Shown in pieces: positions 25,581 through 36,267 of a stretch of DNA of 43,274 nucleotides (position 1 is the stretch's first letter; the number at the start of each line of letters is the position of its first letter). Both the position numbers and the translations under genes were made by a program. The notes beneath the pieces were generated by a model, which saw only the letters and a list, made by a program, of their open reading frames with translations, was not told the origin of the DNA and did not search any database. Location of the stretch: the IMG/VR virus record IMGVR_UViG_3300008113_000337, positions 1-43,274 of that record; one strand, written 5' to 3'. The stretch comes from a virus.

Positions 25581-26588
25581 ATGAAATTACCAGAACCAAC
25601 AAACCATAGAATTTCTAATAGCCTTTTCGATGCTATTAATAAAGTAAGAACAGGCGAAGTTCAGCAACTATCCGAAGCAGAAAATGCAGGCACAGCCGTG
25701 GACAAAGCACATTATTGCGCTACTCATGTAGAACATGCATTGCTTGGCCAAGGTGTTTGCATTTCAGAACAACACGCAGAACCAGATGAGAATGGTAACA
25801 TTGAATGGTATTCTGTACAATTCCCATCTGGAATACAACGTATCAATACAAGCAATTTAAAAATTGTAGAGGGCAAATCTCATACTCACGGTAAAAAGAT
25901 GGCCGAAGAAGAAGAAGTTAAAGCAGATACTGTAGAAGAAGCTTTAGTTGGCAATCAACATAAAATTGACGCTAATAAAAATAATAGAATTGATGCTCAT
26001 GATTTTAAATTGCTTCGTGCGAAAAAATCAGTAAAGAAAGAAGTTAAAGAAGATGTTGTAGATGAAGCATCTAAAGGTAACGCTTTCGATTGGAAGGGTA
26101 AGCCCAGCGCTATTACTGCAGATCTAAAAAGCAAATTTACCAAGAAGAAAATTTCTACAGGTACAATGTATTCTAGAAAAACTGAAAAAGAAACTAATGC
26201 CGCTAATAAAAAGAATGCTATGAAAGAAGGCATTTCTCAAACAATTATTAGTCATGGTGACTTCACACTAGAAGTTGTAGACAATCCTACATACGGCGAT
26301 TATTTAAACGCCCTACAATCCATGATAAATACTAATGAAGAAGCTGTTCAACAAGAAATTATTTCTATTGCACAAGAAGCTTACAACGAAAAAATTGAAA
26401 GCATCATTATTGAATCTCGCGCAAGAGCAAGCTTCAAGACAAAATTGAATGAGCTTCGCAATTCTGGTGCAAAAGTATTGGACGAAAATTACATCGTTGA
26501 ATCAGGCGAACCATATGTAGAATATGTTGTAGAACAAAATGGTGTTCGTACACAATATGTTCACAGTGGTACTGTTAAAAAAGTATAA
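25581..26588 (+). CDS. putative head protein with EF-hand-like loop
   Basis: 335 residues, ATG with AAGGAAC upstream. Around residues 130-145, DANKNNRIDAHDF fits the EF-hand calcium loop. The segment from 10 to 110 has a Cys/His-containing fold (HYCATHVEHALLGQGVCISEQH), and the last 120 residues are helical with a beta end (VEYVVEQNGVRTQYVHSG). Many acidic runs (AEEEEVKAD, EDVVDEAS) resemble the cleavable linkers of neighbouring head proteins. Function unknown. Confidence 0.6.
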   Translation: MKLPEPTNHRISNSLFDAINKVRTGEVQQLSEAENAGTAVDKAHYCATHVEHALLGQGVCISEQHAEPDENGNIEWYSVQFPSGIQRINTSNLKIVEGKSHTHGKKMAEEEEVKADTVEEALVGNQHKIDANKNNRIDAHDFKLLRAKKSVKKEVKEDVVDEASKGNAFDWKGKPSAITADLKSKFTKKKISTGTMYSRKTEKETNAANKKNAMKEGISQTIISHGDFTLEVVDNPTYGDYLNALQSMINTNEEAVQQEIISIAQEAYNEKIESIIIESRARASFKTKLNELRNSGAKVLDENYIVESGEPYVEYVVEQNGVRTQYVHSGTVKKV

Positions 26589-26643
26589 TTATAAAGACAG
26601 TTCAAGGTCTATAGCTTGTTCAAACGACATTTAAGGAGACAAT

Positions 26644-27513
26644 ATGTCACAATGGGGTAAATTAGATAGAGTAAACTTACCGGGAACAGCAACGGTTGCG
26701 CAAAATTTTGCAAACGTCGTTTTCTCGCAATCGCAAACCGCTAACGTGGCAATTGGCTATGCCTTAGTTATTGCTAACGTAGAATATATAATTGCTAATA
26801 TTGTTAGTGCAACAGAAGTAACATTGGATGTTAATTATGAGGCATCTAGTGGTGCATCAGATGGTGTGGCAGTACAACAATCACCTAAGACTTTAAGAAC
26901 TTATGGTTGGGGCGCAAACCTATTGTTAGGCGCAAACACTGTTAATACAAGAAATGTATTTGGTATAGATGCTAGAGAAGCGAATGTTATATCCAATAAA
27001 AACAGAGGATTTAACTCACCTGGTTGGGTTCATTATCAAACATGGACAAATTCACAAGGTGCAACACGTTATAGAACAGAAACATTGGTAGCAATGTCTA
27101 AGAACTTTAACAGAGCTAATGTTGACTTTAACATTGGTGCCGATGCAAATGAAGATGCAACAGTTCAAGATAACGATATCTTGATTACAAGACAGCCTTC
27201 AATCAATGGCCGTACAGCAAATGCACAGTTTACTGGCGCAAGTTATAGCTTCGATGCAGTTGGTACAAACGGTATGACTGTCAATACTTCTTGGCAAAAA
27301 TCTCCAAACTTGGTTGTTTGGACAGACGTTATCAACACTCCATACGCAGGCGCAGTTGGCTTCAGCGGCAATACTACAGCGAACTTGGTTGTATCTAACG
27401 TATACTTAGGCATTAACACTGTAAATATCTACATCAGAGCTGCTCTATCAGGCAACGCTGCTGCAACAGTATTTACTACACCTATCCAAGTATTGGCTAA
27501 CGGTACACAATAA
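26644..27513 (+). CDS. virion structural protein
   Basis: 289 residues, TAAGGAG 6 bases before the ATG. The opening MSQWGKLDRVNLPGTATV is familiar from structural proteins of T4-like cyanophages. It is beta-rich throughout, and the last 90 residues (ASYSFDAVGTNGMTVNTSWQ ... VYLGINTVNIYIRAAL) may form an Ig-like domain, as in head decoration proteins. A position between head genes and fibre genes fits a decoration or neck protein. Confidence 0.6.
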   Translation: MSQWGKLDRVNLPGTATVAQNFANVVFSQSQTANVAIGYALVIANVEYIIANIVSATEVTLDVNYEASSGASDGVAVQQSPKTLRTYGWGANLLLGANTVNTRNVFGIDAREANVISNKNRGFNSPGWVHYQTWTNSQGATRYRTETLVAMSKNFNRANVDFNIGADANEDATVQDNDILITRQPSINGRTANAQFTGASYSFDAVGTNGMTVNTSWQKSPNLVVWTDVINTPYAGAVGFSGNTTANLVVSNVYLGINTVNIYIRAALSGNAAATVFTTPIQVLANGTQ

Positions 27514-27537
27514 TTTAACTAGACTAGAAAATACAGA

Positions 27538-30468
27538 ATGGCCGATTTAAAGTTATCTGATTTAGCCGCGGCTACTAATATTAGCGACGATACGTTCTTT
27601 TACGCTATCCAAGGTAATATTAGTCGCAAGCTATCATCTAATGTTCTTGCACAGAATTTAGTTGATCCTATCTTAAAGAATAGAATTATTCTTGACGGGG
27701 TTCAACTAATTTCTGGTACTGATACTAATCAAACAATTAGTCTTACTCAATCGAGAACAGAATTTAATGTCGGTCCTTTTGCTGTACAGCCTACATTACC
27801 AAATGGTAATAGAGATGGTCTAATAAAAATTATCACCCTTGCTAATGTACAGGGTGGTTCTTTATATCTATCAACGGACAGGTCAAACATTTATCCTAAC
27901 ACTTGGGTCTCTATGGAGAGAGCTGGTGATAGTATAATGTTGATGTATAGTAGCAATACTTATTCCAATGGTTGGGTAATTTTAGGCATTTCTCCGGGTG
28001 TAAGAACTAGTGTTCTATTAGACGAAGCTAATATTTCTGATTCTAGAATCAGACGAGCAATCAGTGCAAAAGATAGCACCATTAACTATGATGAAGCGAA
28101 TGGTACTATTCAAGTTGGCAATATTTCAAATTTATTAGCAAGAATAAGTTTGGCCAATGTTACCACTGATGATTTAAGAGAAGGCAATGTAAATCTTTAC
28201 TTTACAAATGGTAGAGCAATTATTGCATTGACCCCAGACTTAAACCAAATTAGAAAACGAAATGCTAATATAATTTATGTTTCTACAAATGGTGATGATA
28301 GATTAGATGGATTTACAATGGCAAATGCTGTTGCAAATATTCACGTCGCATTGAGTAGAATTAGTGAAAAATGGACAGTTAAAGTATTTCCTGGCAGATA
28401 TACACTGCATAATAATCCAGTTACTATTCCAAAGAGATCTTCTTTAGTTGGTCACGATCTGAGAACATGTGACATATATCCGGAAAACGAAACCGCAGAT
28501 ATGTTCTATATGAACACAGGAGCATATGTAACCGGATTCACATTCAGAGGACACAGAGCAGCTAATCCAAATGATGTTAGAAATGCATCAGCTGTATTCT
28601 CATATAACCCAGATGGTTCTGCCGGTAATATTACAACCAGCCCATACATTCAGAATTGCTCGTCAATTACAACAACTGGTACAGGTGTCAGAGTTGATGG
28701 TAGTCTAGTAGGCGGATTAAAATCTATGGTATTGGATGCGTTTACGCAATTCAATGAAGGTGGTATAGGTGTTTACTTATTGAACCAAGGCTATATGCAA
28801 TTGGTTTCACTGTTTACTATTTGTTGCGAATATGCAGTACTTGCAGAACAAGGCGGTTTTGCATCAATTACAAATTCTAATTCCTCATTCGGTAAATATG
28901 GTTTAGTTGCAGATGGTGTAAGTCCTAAACTATATGGTGGTAGAGTACTTAGCCAATTGTCAAGTAGATCTGTTCAAATGGAAACGCCAAAGCCTCCAAA
29001 TTTGAATGACAGATTATTGATGGCAAATTATAATCAAGAAAAATGTTTTAGAGACACAGGACTAATTGTTGACTCTTTGGCATTTGACTTGGCATATCAA
29101 AGTAATACGCAAACTAGATTCTCTGGTCTACAGTACTGGGGACAAAATATTAATAAAACATTAGATCAAACTGTAGAAGTTAATGCTGCACTGCAATATC
29201 TAAGAACTCTTGCAGCGAATGTTGTTATTAATAATACTGATTGGGATAATAGCATTCTCAAGCCATATCAACTTGCAAATGCTCAGGTTATTATTGGTGG
29301 GGCTCCAGGCGATTCTAATGTTCAGTTAGCAGTAAGTAATCTTCTTGTATCATATATTGATATTTACAATAACGGTTTATTTGGATTTACTGATAAAATT
29401 GTTCCGAACAAATACCAATATTCTCAACCAGGTACATGGACAAATGCAGCAAATCTATTAATTGCTAACAAGAATTTTATTGCATCAGAAGTTTCCGCAT
29501 TCTTTGGAATCGAATATCCATATGCTACGTATATCCCAGGAAAATCTATTTACGAAGATGCTGAAGATATTGTAGATAGTTTGGCTTTCGATATATTAGG
29601 TAGTACGGTTGGGATTGAAACTAACAGACAAACACTGACTAAAGCAGCGTTAAATTATGATTATTCTACAATTTCCGCTGTACAAAATCAACAAGTGCAA
29701 ACAGGTGCTGCATTCACTTTCATCAAAACCTTTATAGATGAAGTATTGTTGAACCAACCAATTGCCAATACATATCAGACAGCATACGCACAAGATACAA
29801 GTGTTGTATATCCATTCGTAACGGGCACAGTTACCGATTCTGAAATTAATTACGTTCGTAATAGAATTGATGATATGGTAAGCATTATTCTAAACGGCCC
29901 AACATATGAGAACGTGCAGTATAATATTAAGCCTATTAGCGTAACCGCAAATACTAGCCCGAATATTATTGCAGCTACTAAAATTATGATTGCGAATAGA
30001 GATTTCATTCGTGCTGAAGTATTGGCATATGTAAATCAAAATTGGACAGATATTAGTAACGGAACTCGTAACTTCTACACCGTTGCAGAAACAACAAATG
30101 TTTCTCCTAATGTATATGTAGTAACTTTTGACGAAAAGATTCTTGCAGTTGATAGACCATTGGCTAACAGTGCAGTATCCTTCCACCGAGGAAGTTACAT
30201 TCAAACAAGTACACACACATTTGAATATGTGGGTTCAGGCATAGCTTTAATAAATGCTCTTCCATATAATGGTGGTAAACCGATTCAAGAGTATGAAGTT
30301 GTAGAATCTAGAGGTGGAGCTGTTTACTATACAAGTACAGACCATAAAGGTGATTTTAGAATTGGTAACGAATTATTAATTAATAGAGCAACAGGTACAA
30401 TTAATGGCAGAACATTCAATAAGAGTTTGTTTGCAGTAATGACGCCATTCATACTAGCATTACAATAA
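27538..30468 (+). CDS. tail fibre or spike with beta-helix module
   Basis: 976 residues. The start ADLKLSDLAAATNISDDTFF is a typical fibre attachment domain. One copy of the repeat TTDDLREGNVNLYFTNGRA lies near 208-227. Residues about 245-480 form a pectate-lyase-like beta-helix: IIYVSTNGDDRLDGF, HVALSRI, VKVFPGRYTLHNNPVTI, SSITTTGTGVRVDG. The remaining 490 residues are unlike known enzymes. The beta-helix part is closely similar to the one in the gene at 42010. It may bind or cut surface polysaccharide; catalytic residues cannot be judged. Confidence 0.75.
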   Translation: MADLKLSDLAAATNISDDTFFYAIQGNISRKLSSNVLAQNLVDPILKNRIILDGVQLISGTDTNQTISLTQSRTEFNVGPFAVQPTLPNGNRDGLIKIITLANVQGGSLYLSTDRSNIYPNTWVSMERAGDSIMLMYSSNTYSNGWVILGISPGVRTSVLLDEANISDSRIRRAISAKDSTINYDEANGTIQVGNISNLLARISLANVTTDDLREGNVNLYFTNGRAIIALTPDLNQIRKRNANIIYVSTNGDDRLDGFTMANAVANIHVALSRISEKWTVKVFPGRYTLHNNPVTIPKRSSLVGHDLRTCDIYPENETADMFYMNTGAYVTGFTFRGHRAANPNDVRNASAVFSYNPDGSAGNITTSPYIQNCSSITTTGTGVRVDGSLVGGLKSMVLDAFTQFNEGGIGVYLLNQGYMQLVSLFTICCEYAVLAEQGGFASITNSNSSFGKYGLVADGVSPKLYGGRVLSQLSSRSVQMETPKPPNLNDRLLMANYNQEKCFRDTGLIVDSLAFDLAYQSNTQTRFSGLQYWGQNINKTLDQTVEVNAALQYLRTLAANVVINNTDWDNSILKPYQLANAQVIIGGAPGDSNVQLAVSNLLVSYIDIYNNGLFGFTDKIVPNKYQYSQPGTWTNAANLLIANKNFIASEVSAFFGIEYPYATYIPGKSIYEDAEDIVDSLAFDILGSTVGIETNRQTLTKAALNYDYSTISAVQNQQVQTGAAFTFIKTFIDEVLLNQPIANTYQTAYAQDTSVVYPFVTGTVTDSEINYVRNRIDDMVSIILNGPTYENVQYNIKPISVTANTSPNIIAATKIMIANRDFIRAEVLAYVNQNWTDISNGTRNFYTVAETTNVSPNVYVVTFDEKILAVDRPLANSAVSFHRGSYIQTSTHTFEYVGSGIALINALPYNGGKPIQEYEVVESRGGAVYYTSTDHKGDFRIGNELLINRATGTINGRTFNKSLFAVMTPFILALQ

Positions 30469-30477
30469 GGATAATAC

Positions 30478-30840
30478 ATGGCAACACTAGTTCCCTTAAA
30501 TACGTTTAAAACCGTAACTTCTAATTTATACATAAATGATACGTTGCTGTATACTACTCCTCAAGAAACAGCAACCATTGTTTTGACTGCTCAAGTAAGT
30601 AACATTACAGATCGCGCAGCTAACGTTACCTTTATTCACAGATCAAATGTTTTATCTGGCGGATTTAGAGTAATTACAGATACAGAATTGGTAAAGAATT
30701 TTGAAATAGCTCGCAACGATGCTGCATCTGTTATCGTAGGTAAAATTGTTCTCGAAGAAGACCAAGCTATTCTAGCTAGAGCAGGTGCAAACACATCATT
30801 GAAAATTTTATTAAGTTTATTAGAAACATCATTACAATAA
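30478..30840 (+). CDS. small virion-associated protein
   Basis: 120 residues, AAGGATAA upstream of the [24 protein letters not shown], then [14 protein letters not shown], and the end LVLEEDQ-like ([14 protein letters not shown]) and [13 protein letters not shown], form a pattern I recall from small structural proteins that follow fibre genes in T4-like cyanophages. Beta-rich, no cysteines. It starts 10 bases after the fibre gene and ends 2 bases before the next, so it is probably a fibre or baseplate partner. Confidence 0.65.
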   Translation: MATLVPLNTFKTVTSNLYINDTLLYTTPQETATIVLTAQVSNITDRAANVTFIHRSNVLSGGFRVITDTELVKNFEIARNDAASVIVGKIVLEEDQAILARAGANTSLKILLSLLETSLQ

Positions 30841-30841
30841 A

Positions 30842-32464
30842 ATGTCATTATCTAGTTTAGGCGGAAAATTTAAAGCCCAAAACTCAGCTAATCTAACATC
30901 TGATCAATATTTTGTAGATTTACAAGACGTTGAACCGTTTTTAGGATTACCTGATGGCGTAGGCTACTATTTAAGAGGTGATACTAGCGGTCTACGCTAT
31001 TGGTCTCCTTTTGAAAGTAACGCCGCCCCTTTAGTTAGATACGATTATATTGTCTCAAATGTAACATCTAAAATAGACTATACTGCAAATAGTCTGGCCA
31101 ATACTAAATTGTTTTTTGATTATACCAAGGAACAAGTTTTAGTTTGGGTCAATGGTGTAAGTTATTCTCCCTTTTATCAATATTCATTACAGGCAAATGC
31201 TGTAGTATTTACAGATGCAATTGCGGCAAATAGTAATGTTTCTATAATACCCCTACGAAGTATAGTTGGTCCTACAGGTGCTACGGGCGCCACAGGGCCT
31301 CAGGGCGCAACCGGTGTACAATTAGTTACTCCGGGTGCAACTGGTTCTACAGGTATTAGAGGTTCTACAGGTGCAACAGGTTTAACTGGAGCTACGGGCC
31401 AAGGCGCAACGGGTGCGTCTGGTGTAACTGGTGCTACAGGATCTCTTGGAGCCACTGGTGCTACCGGTGTTGGATTGACTGGTGCTACAGGGTCTAGCGG
31501 TATACGAGGTTCAACCGGTGCTACCGGTATAGGAGCAACAGGCGCAACAGGATTAACAGGCGCTACGGGCTCCCAAGGTGCATCAGGCACAGGTGCTACG
31601 GGTTTAACAGGTGCATCCGGTATTACAGGTGCAACAGGTTCAGCGGGTGCAACAGGTGCATCGGGATCTAGCGGTATACAAGGTTCAACCGGTGCAACAG
31701 GTCCCCAAGGCGCATCGGGTGTTAGTGTTGTGGGTGCAACTGGTCAAACTGGTGCAACAGGTGCAACAGGTATTGGTGCAATAGGCGCCACAGGCGTAAC
31801 AGGTACTCCTGGTTTGCCCGGATTACAGGGACCAACTGGTGCAACAGGCGCTACGGGAATAACAGGCGCAACAGGATTAACCGGTCCGCCAGGCCCAACA
31901 GGATCGCCGGGTGCAGCTGGTGCAGCTGGTACGATGAATGGTATGCTAGTTTTTAGATCTCCTGGTGTATTCACTTTACCTACCGGTATAAGTAAAGTTA
32001 AAGTAACTGTCGTGGGCGGCGGCGGTGCTGCTTCGTCGTATGGTGCTGGTGGTGGCGGCGGCAGTGCAGTAAAATTTATTTCGGGGTTGACGTCGCCCGT
32101 TGCTGTAACTGTCGGTGCAGGCGGTTCGGGTCAAGGCCCGCAAGCTTCCGGCTTTCGTGGCGGCGCCGGAGGAACAAGTAGTTTTGGTGCATTTTGTTCC
32201 GCAACGGGTGGGCAAGGTGGTGCTGGAAGCGTCCTCGGACCTGGTGTAGGAGGTGTGGGCACTAATGGAACGTTCAATTCACCGGGCGGCCAAGTTATGA
32301 GTACAACTGTCATATTTAGCACAGCAACTTGTACGATTACACATGATTATCAATATATGGGTGGCGGCACATTATTAGGTGCGGGGGATGGTGGCATTGG
32401 CGTAGGTCAGGCCATCAACAGCAGCACTTCGGCCGCCGCCGGCGCAGTTGTTGTGGAATATTGA
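30842..32464 (+). CDS. collagen-like fibre with glycine-rich tip
   Basis: 540 residues. Residues 1-140 form a beta-rich head ([24 protein letters not shown]). About 142-365 is an unbroken Gly-X-Y collagen-like rod, mostly G-A-T, G-S-T, G-P-Q, with a few short shifts. The C-terminal 170 residues form a Gly-rich domain ([20 protein letters not shown]) like that of the protein at 10116. Phage collagen-like rods form trimers. The first 140 residues are shared with the fibre at 32992, so the two rods may attach at the same or equivalent places. Confidence 0.8.
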   Translation: MSLSSLGGKFKAQNSANLTSDQYFVDLQDVEPFLGLPDGVGYYLRGDTSGLRYWSPFESNAAPLVRYDYIVSNVTSKIDYTANSLANTKLFFDYTKEQVLVWVNGVSYSPFYQYSLQANAVVFTDAIAANSNVSIIPLRSIVGPTGATGATGPQGATGVQLVTPGATGSTGIRGSTGATGLTGATGQGATGASGVTGATGSLGATGATGVGLTGATGSSGIRGSTGATGIGATGATGLTGATGSQGASGTGATGLTGASGITGATGSAGATGASGSSGIQGSTGATGPQGASGVSVVGATGQTGATGATGIGAIGATGVTGTPGLPGLQGPTGATGATGITGATGLTGPPGPTGSPGAAGAAGTMNGMLVFRSPGVFTLPTGISKVKVTVVGGGGAASSYGAGGGGGSAVKFISGLTSPVAVTVGAGGSGQGPQASGFRGGAGGTSSFGAFCSATGGQGGAGSVLGPGVGGVGTNGTFNSPGGQVMSTTVIFSTATCTITHDYQYMGGGTLLGAGDGGIGVGQAINSSTSAAAGAVVVEY

Positions 32465-32473
32465 GGAAAATAT

Positions 32474-32707
32474 ATGAGAGCTCTTATTTCAATGGATGAA
32501 TTAGCTGAATATGGTTATCGAATTGCACAAGTAGTTGAAAATAACCAAGAATTTTTAGTAGCTGGACCTAAATTATTTTGGATTGATTGCCCCGATGATA
32601 CTATTGCGGATGTACATTTTTATGACCCATCTTCCGCGACTATAAAAGAAATACCAGCGCCCGAACCAATTAGTCAACCTATATCTCAGGGTGCTCAAGA
32701 TTTATGA
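32474..32707 (+). CDS. small protein, possible fibre assembly factor
   Basis: 77 residues, TGAGGAAAAT upstream of the ATG. Short, acidic, with a compact beta-rich start (ALISMDELAEYGYRIAQVVENN, LFWIDCPDDT) and a Pro-rich tail. It lies between two collagen-like fibre genes and overlaps the next gene by 4 bases. I do not recognise a family; small proteins at this place are often fibre chaperones. Confidence 0.5.
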   Translation: MRALISMDELAEYGYRIAQVVENNQEFLVAGPKLFWIDCPDDTIADVHFYDPSSATIKEIPAPEPISQPISQGAQDL

Positions 32708-32982
32708 TAAATATAATGCCAGTACATACAGTCACGTATGATGGTGCAACGGTAAATGTTTATCATGCAAATAAAGGTCAAGGACTTATTAGACATTCTC
32801 ATGATTATTCTCATTTAACAATGTGCCATTCTGGTAGTTGTGCTGTTCGTAAAGAAGATAAAGAAGTTGTAATGACAAAAATAACACAACCAATAAATTT
32901 GATTGCAAATGGTTGGCACGAAATAGAGGCATTGGAAGATAATACAGTTTTTGTAAACGTATTTGCTGAAGGTAAGTATTAA
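32704..32982 (+). CDS. cupin-like small protein
   Basis: 92 residues; the ATGA at 32704 overlaps the previous stop, and an ATG four codons later is an alternative start. HSHDYSHLTMCHSGSCAV carries His residues at cupin-like spacing, followed by beta strands and NGWHEIEAL, where the last metal His would lie. The fold should be a single cupin barrel. It is placed within a fibre operon. It may be a structural domain or a hydroxylase-like accessory for the collagen-like rods; the second idea is speculative. Confidence 0.6.
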   Translation: MINIMPVHTVTYDGATVNVYHANKGQGLIRHSHDYSHLTMCHSGSCAVRKEDKEVVMTKITQPINLIANGWHEIEALEDNTVFVNVFAEGKY

Positions 32983-32991
32983 GGATAACAA

Positions 32992-34479
32992 ATGGCTTTA
33001 GTAAATTTAAGTGGTAAAGTAAAACTAACAGATGCAGGTAATGTATCTTTAGATAGGTACGATTTTCTAAAATTAACTGACGCTGAACCAAATTTAGGTT
33101 TACCTGATGGCTTAGGATATTTTTTAAGAAGTGATCCCGATGGCCGTAGATATTGGACAGTATTTGATTCTAATGCTACAACATCAATTAGATATGATTA
33201 TATAACTGCAAATGCGGTATCAAAAATTGATTATACTGCAAATAGTTTATCTGGTAATTATTTAAGATTCAACGATACAGATCAAGTTCTAGTTTGGATA
33301 AACGGTGTATTGATATCACCCGGTGGTCCTACTGAAACTCCAGATTATACCACAGCAGCAAATGCTGTTATATTTACAACTGCAACGGAACCTGGAGATA
33401 TTGTTTCGATACTTCCTGTTCTTGGAGGTAGAACCGGTCCATTAGGAGCATCTGGACCAACAGGTGCAACGGGCGCAACTGGAACACAATTAGTCACAGG
33501 TGGTGCGACAGGTTCTACGGGTGTTCGAGGCGCTACCGGAGCCACCGGATCTTTAGGTTCAACTGGTGCAACAGGGTTACAAGGTTCAACGGGTTTAGGT
33601 GCAACAGGGTTACAAGGTTCAACGGGGTCTACGGGGCCAATCGGATCAACCGGCCCTCAGGGCTCAACGGGTATTGCTGGGGGGATTGGATCAATTGGTG
33701 CTACAGGTCCTCAAGGAGCTACAGGTAGTATTGGTTCATCGGGCACACAAGGTTCAACGGGTCCTCAAGGTGCTACAGGACAAACTGGTGCAACAGGTCA
33801 ACGAGGACTAATTGGCTCAACAGGATCTACAGGTCTAACTGGGTCTACGGGTGCAACTGGTATAGGCGCAACAGGTGCAACCGGTCAAAGTGGAGCAACT
33901 GGAGTAACTGGAGCTACGGGACAAACTGGTGCAACGGGTCAAAAAGGTTCTACAGGTTCGACTGGCATTGGCCTAACTGGAGCAACTGGACCACAAGGTA
34001 CACAAGGTACACCTGGTCTTACTGGTGCTACAGGTCCAACAGGCGCAACAGGGTTGCCTGGAGGATTTACTACTAATTCTAGGGCCCAGATTTTAAGACT
34101 AGGTGTTAATACTGATCCAAATGCTGCAGGATGGGTTGATGGTGAAATACGAGCAATGAATAATATTACAGCATATTATTCTGACGATAGATTGAAGACT
34201 CGTCTAGGTACAATAGAAAATGCTCTGCAAAAAGTTAGAAACCTAACAGGATTTTATTATGAAGCAAATGAACTTGCTCAATCAATGGGATATGTAGCTA
34301 AGCGAGAAGTTGGTCTTTCTGCGCAGGATATGCAAAAAGTGATGCCTGAGATTGTGACTACTGCTCCTGTAGATAATAAATATCTAACTATTTGGTATGA
34401 AAAGACTGCTCCTTTATTAGTAGAGGCAATCAAAGAACTTGCTGACGAACTAGACGAGATCAAGAAAAAGATGTTATAA
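32992..34479 (+). CDS. collagen-like fibre with S74 intramolecular chaperone
   Basis: 495 residues. An N-terminal head (about 1-145) is homologous to that of the fibre at 30842 ([22 protein letters not shown]). Residues about 146-362 are Gly-X-Y repeats rich in G-S-T, G-A-T and G-Q-T. The C-terminal 100 residues are a peptidase S74 chaperone: SDDRLKT near 396 (Ser is the autocleavage residue), [14 protein letters not shown], and [21 protein letters not shown]. Such domains trimerise the fibre and then cut themselves off. Confidence 0.85.
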   Translation: MALVNLSGKVKLTDAGNVSLDRYDFLKLTDAEPNLGLPDGLGYFLRSDPDGRRYWTVFDSNATTSIRYDYITANAVSKIDYTANSLSGNYLRFNDTDQVLVWINGVLISPGGPTETPDYTTAANAVIFTTATEPGDIVSILPVLGGRTGPLGASGPTGATGATGTQLVTGGATGSTGVRGATGATGSLGSTGATGLQGSTGLGATGLQGSTGSTGPIGSTGPQGSTGIAGGIGSIGATGPQGATGSIGSSGTQGSTGPQGATGQTGATGQRGLIGSTGSTGLTGSTGATGIGATGATGQSGATGVTGATGQTGATGQKGSTGSTGIGLTGATGPQGTQGTPGLTGATGPTGATGLPGGFTTNSRAQILRLGVNTDPNAAGWVDGEIRAMNNITAYYSDDRLKTRLGTIENALQKVRNLTGFYYEANELAQSMGYVAKREVGLSAQDMQKVMPEIVTTAPVDNKYLTIWYEKTAPLLVEAIKELADELDEIKKKML

Positions 34480-34501
34480 TATAATATTATTAGGAATTGT
34501 T

Positions 34502-35071
34502 ATGGATGATTTGGCTTTTGAAAAAGAATACTGGGGCAATTGTGTTAACACTTTTGATGAAGATCAAAAACATTATGTTTACGCAAAAGCAATGGGGTTA
34601 GTAAGAGAGCATTATAGTTTTAATGCTTTTAATAAAAGAATTTTAGATATAGGTGGCGGCCCATCTAGTATGCTTTTAAAGTGTACAAAATTAAAAGAAG
34701 GGCTTGTTGTTGACCCTATTGATTATCCTCAATGGACCAAGGATCGTTATAAGTGTCACAATATTTCTGTTAGCGTCAAAGGTGGGGAAGACGTTACTGA
34801 AACAGAGTGGGACGAAACATGGATATATAATTGTTTACAACATACTGAGGATCCAAAAAAGATTATTCAGAATGCGTTAAATGCAGCGCCGCTTGTTAGA
34901 ATATTTGAATGGATAGATGTTCCTCCGCACGAAGGACACCCACATGAACTTACTGAAGAGTTTTTTAAAGAATGTTTTACCAACGCAAAACTTCTAAGAT
35001 CAGGTACAAGTACTTTTGCTGAACAAGGTTGTTATGGTAGGGCATTTTATGGATGTTTTGAAAGAGTTTAA
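34502..35071 (+). CDS. class I SAM-dependent methyltransferase
   Basis: 189 residues, TTAGGA upstream of the [14 protein letters not shown] (46-56) is the SAM-binding glycine loop; VVDPIDYP gives the acidic end of strand 2, and [14 protein letters not shown] the motif before strand 4. The substrate is unknown. It overlaps the glycosyltransferase start by one base and lies between two fibre genes, so sugar or fibre modification is the likely task. Confidence 0.75.
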   Translation: MDDLAFEKEYWGNCVNTFDEDQKHYVYAKAMGLVREHYSFNAFNKRILDIGGGPSSMLLKCTKLKEGLVVDPIDYPQWTKDRYKCHNISVSVKGGEDVTETEWDETWIYNCLQHTEDPKKIIQNALNAAPLVRIFEWIDVPPHEGHPHELTEEFFKECFTNAKLLRSGTSTFAEQGCYGRAFYGCFERV

Positions 35072-36186
35072 TGAGATTTCACATTTTAGGTTTACCGCAT
35101 ACTGTTACTTCTAAAGATTATAATGCTTGCGCTTATACGCAAAAAGTAGTTAAATTTGGTAAGATGATGACAGCCCGTGGACACACTGTTATACATTATG
35201 GACACGAAGATTCTGATTTAATTTGTTCTGAGCATGTCACTGTTATTACCAATGAAGATTGGAATGTGGCATATGGCGATCATGATTGGAGAAAGAATTT
35301 CTTTAAGTTTGATACTAACGATCATGCATATCAAACATTCTACAAGAATGCAATATATGAGATCGGAAAGCGCAAACAGAAAAATGATTTTATCCTTCCA
35401 TTCTGGGGAGCGGGTGTAAGACCAGTCTGTGATGCTCACGATGATTTAATTATTGTGGAGCCGGGTATTGGTTATGCTGGTGGACATTGGGCCAGGTGGA
35501 AAGTATGGGAGTCGTATGCTATTATGCATGCCTATTATGGGCTTGATGCTGTAGGTACTTGCAAACAAGATTGGTATAATGTTGTAATTCCAAATTACTT
35601 TGATCTTGATGATTTTGAATTTTCAGAAGAAAAAGATGATTACTTTTTATTCTTAGGTCGAGTATATGATGGTAAGGGTGTGCAGATAGCAATGCAGGTT
35701 ACGGAAAAGCTAGGTAAAAAATTAATTATTGCTGGACAAAATCCTGATAATATGACTTTTTCGGATAATGTAGAGTTTGTTGGATACGCGGATGTGCCGA
35801 CAAGAAAAAAATTAATGTCGAGGGCAAAGGCAGCATTTGTTCCGTCGATGTATGTAGAACCATTCGGAGGAGTTCAGATAGAAATGCTATTATCCGGTAC
35901 TCCTACAATCACTACAGATTGGGGTTCTTTTTCAGAAAATAATATTAACGGTATTACTGGGTATAGATGTAATACATTTGATCAATTTGTCACAGCGGCA
36001 AAAAATATAGATAAAATAAGTCCAAAGAATTGCAGAACATGGGGTGAAAATTTCTCACTTGAAAAAGTGGCACCTATGTATGAGGAGTTTTTCCATAATA
36101 TTTTAAACGTATATACTGGAAAAGGTTGGTATGAAATGGACCCCAAAAGAGAAAATTTAGATTTTATGGTTAGGAATTATCCATAG
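35071..36186 (+). CDS. GT-B glycosyltransferase (GT4-like)
   Basis: 371 residues; its ATG shares a base with the preceding stop. The C-terminal half has the GT4 pattern: [46 protein letters not shown], and [21 protein letters not shown], which holds the E-x7-E-type sugar-nucleotide motif. The N-terminal half is a second Rossmann-like domain. With the methyltransferase it could decorate the fibres or form a methylated surface glycan. The UDP-glucose dehydrogenase at the left edge could supply a sugar donor; this is inference. Confidence 0.8.
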   Translation: MRFHILGLPHTVTSKDYNACAYTQKVVKFGKMMTARGHTVIHYGHEDSDLICSEHVTVITNEDWNVAYGDHDWRKNFFKFDTNDHAYQTFYKNAIYEIGKRKQKNDFILPFWGAGVRPVCDAHDDLIIVEPGIGYAGGHWARWKVWESYAIMHAYYGLDAVGTCKQDWYNVVIPNYFDLDDFEFSEEKDDYFLFLGRVYDGKGVQIAMQVTEKLGKKLIIAGQNPDNMTFSDNVEFVGYADVPTRKKLMSRAKAAFVPSMYVEPFGGVQIEMLLSGTPTITTDWGSFSENNINGITGYRCNTFDQFVTAAKNIDKISPKNCRTWGENFSLEKVAPMYEEFFHNILNVYTGKGWYEMDPKRENLDFMVRNYP

Positions 36187-36235
36187 ATAAATAGATATGT
36201 GAGGGTATGTTGTTTAAATCCCAAATTTTTAATAT

Positions 36236-36243
36236 TATAAATA
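36236..36243 (+). promoter_or_regulatory. T4-type late promoter (TATAAATA)
   Basis: An exact octamer 24 bases upstream of the giant fibre gene. Confidence 0.85.
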
Positions 36244-36267
36244 ATAGAGAAAAAGTCTGGGAAAATA

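Noticed and set aside
31300-33545. Proline-rich reverse-strand ORFs opposite the collagen-like genes
   Set aside because: They are the antisense of Gly-X-Y codons (GGT reads as ACC, GCA as TGC and so on) and have no ribosome sites.
31270-34060. Short periodic repeats that look array-like
   Set aside because: They are 9-base Gly-X-Y coding periods without constant spacers, so not a CRISPR array.
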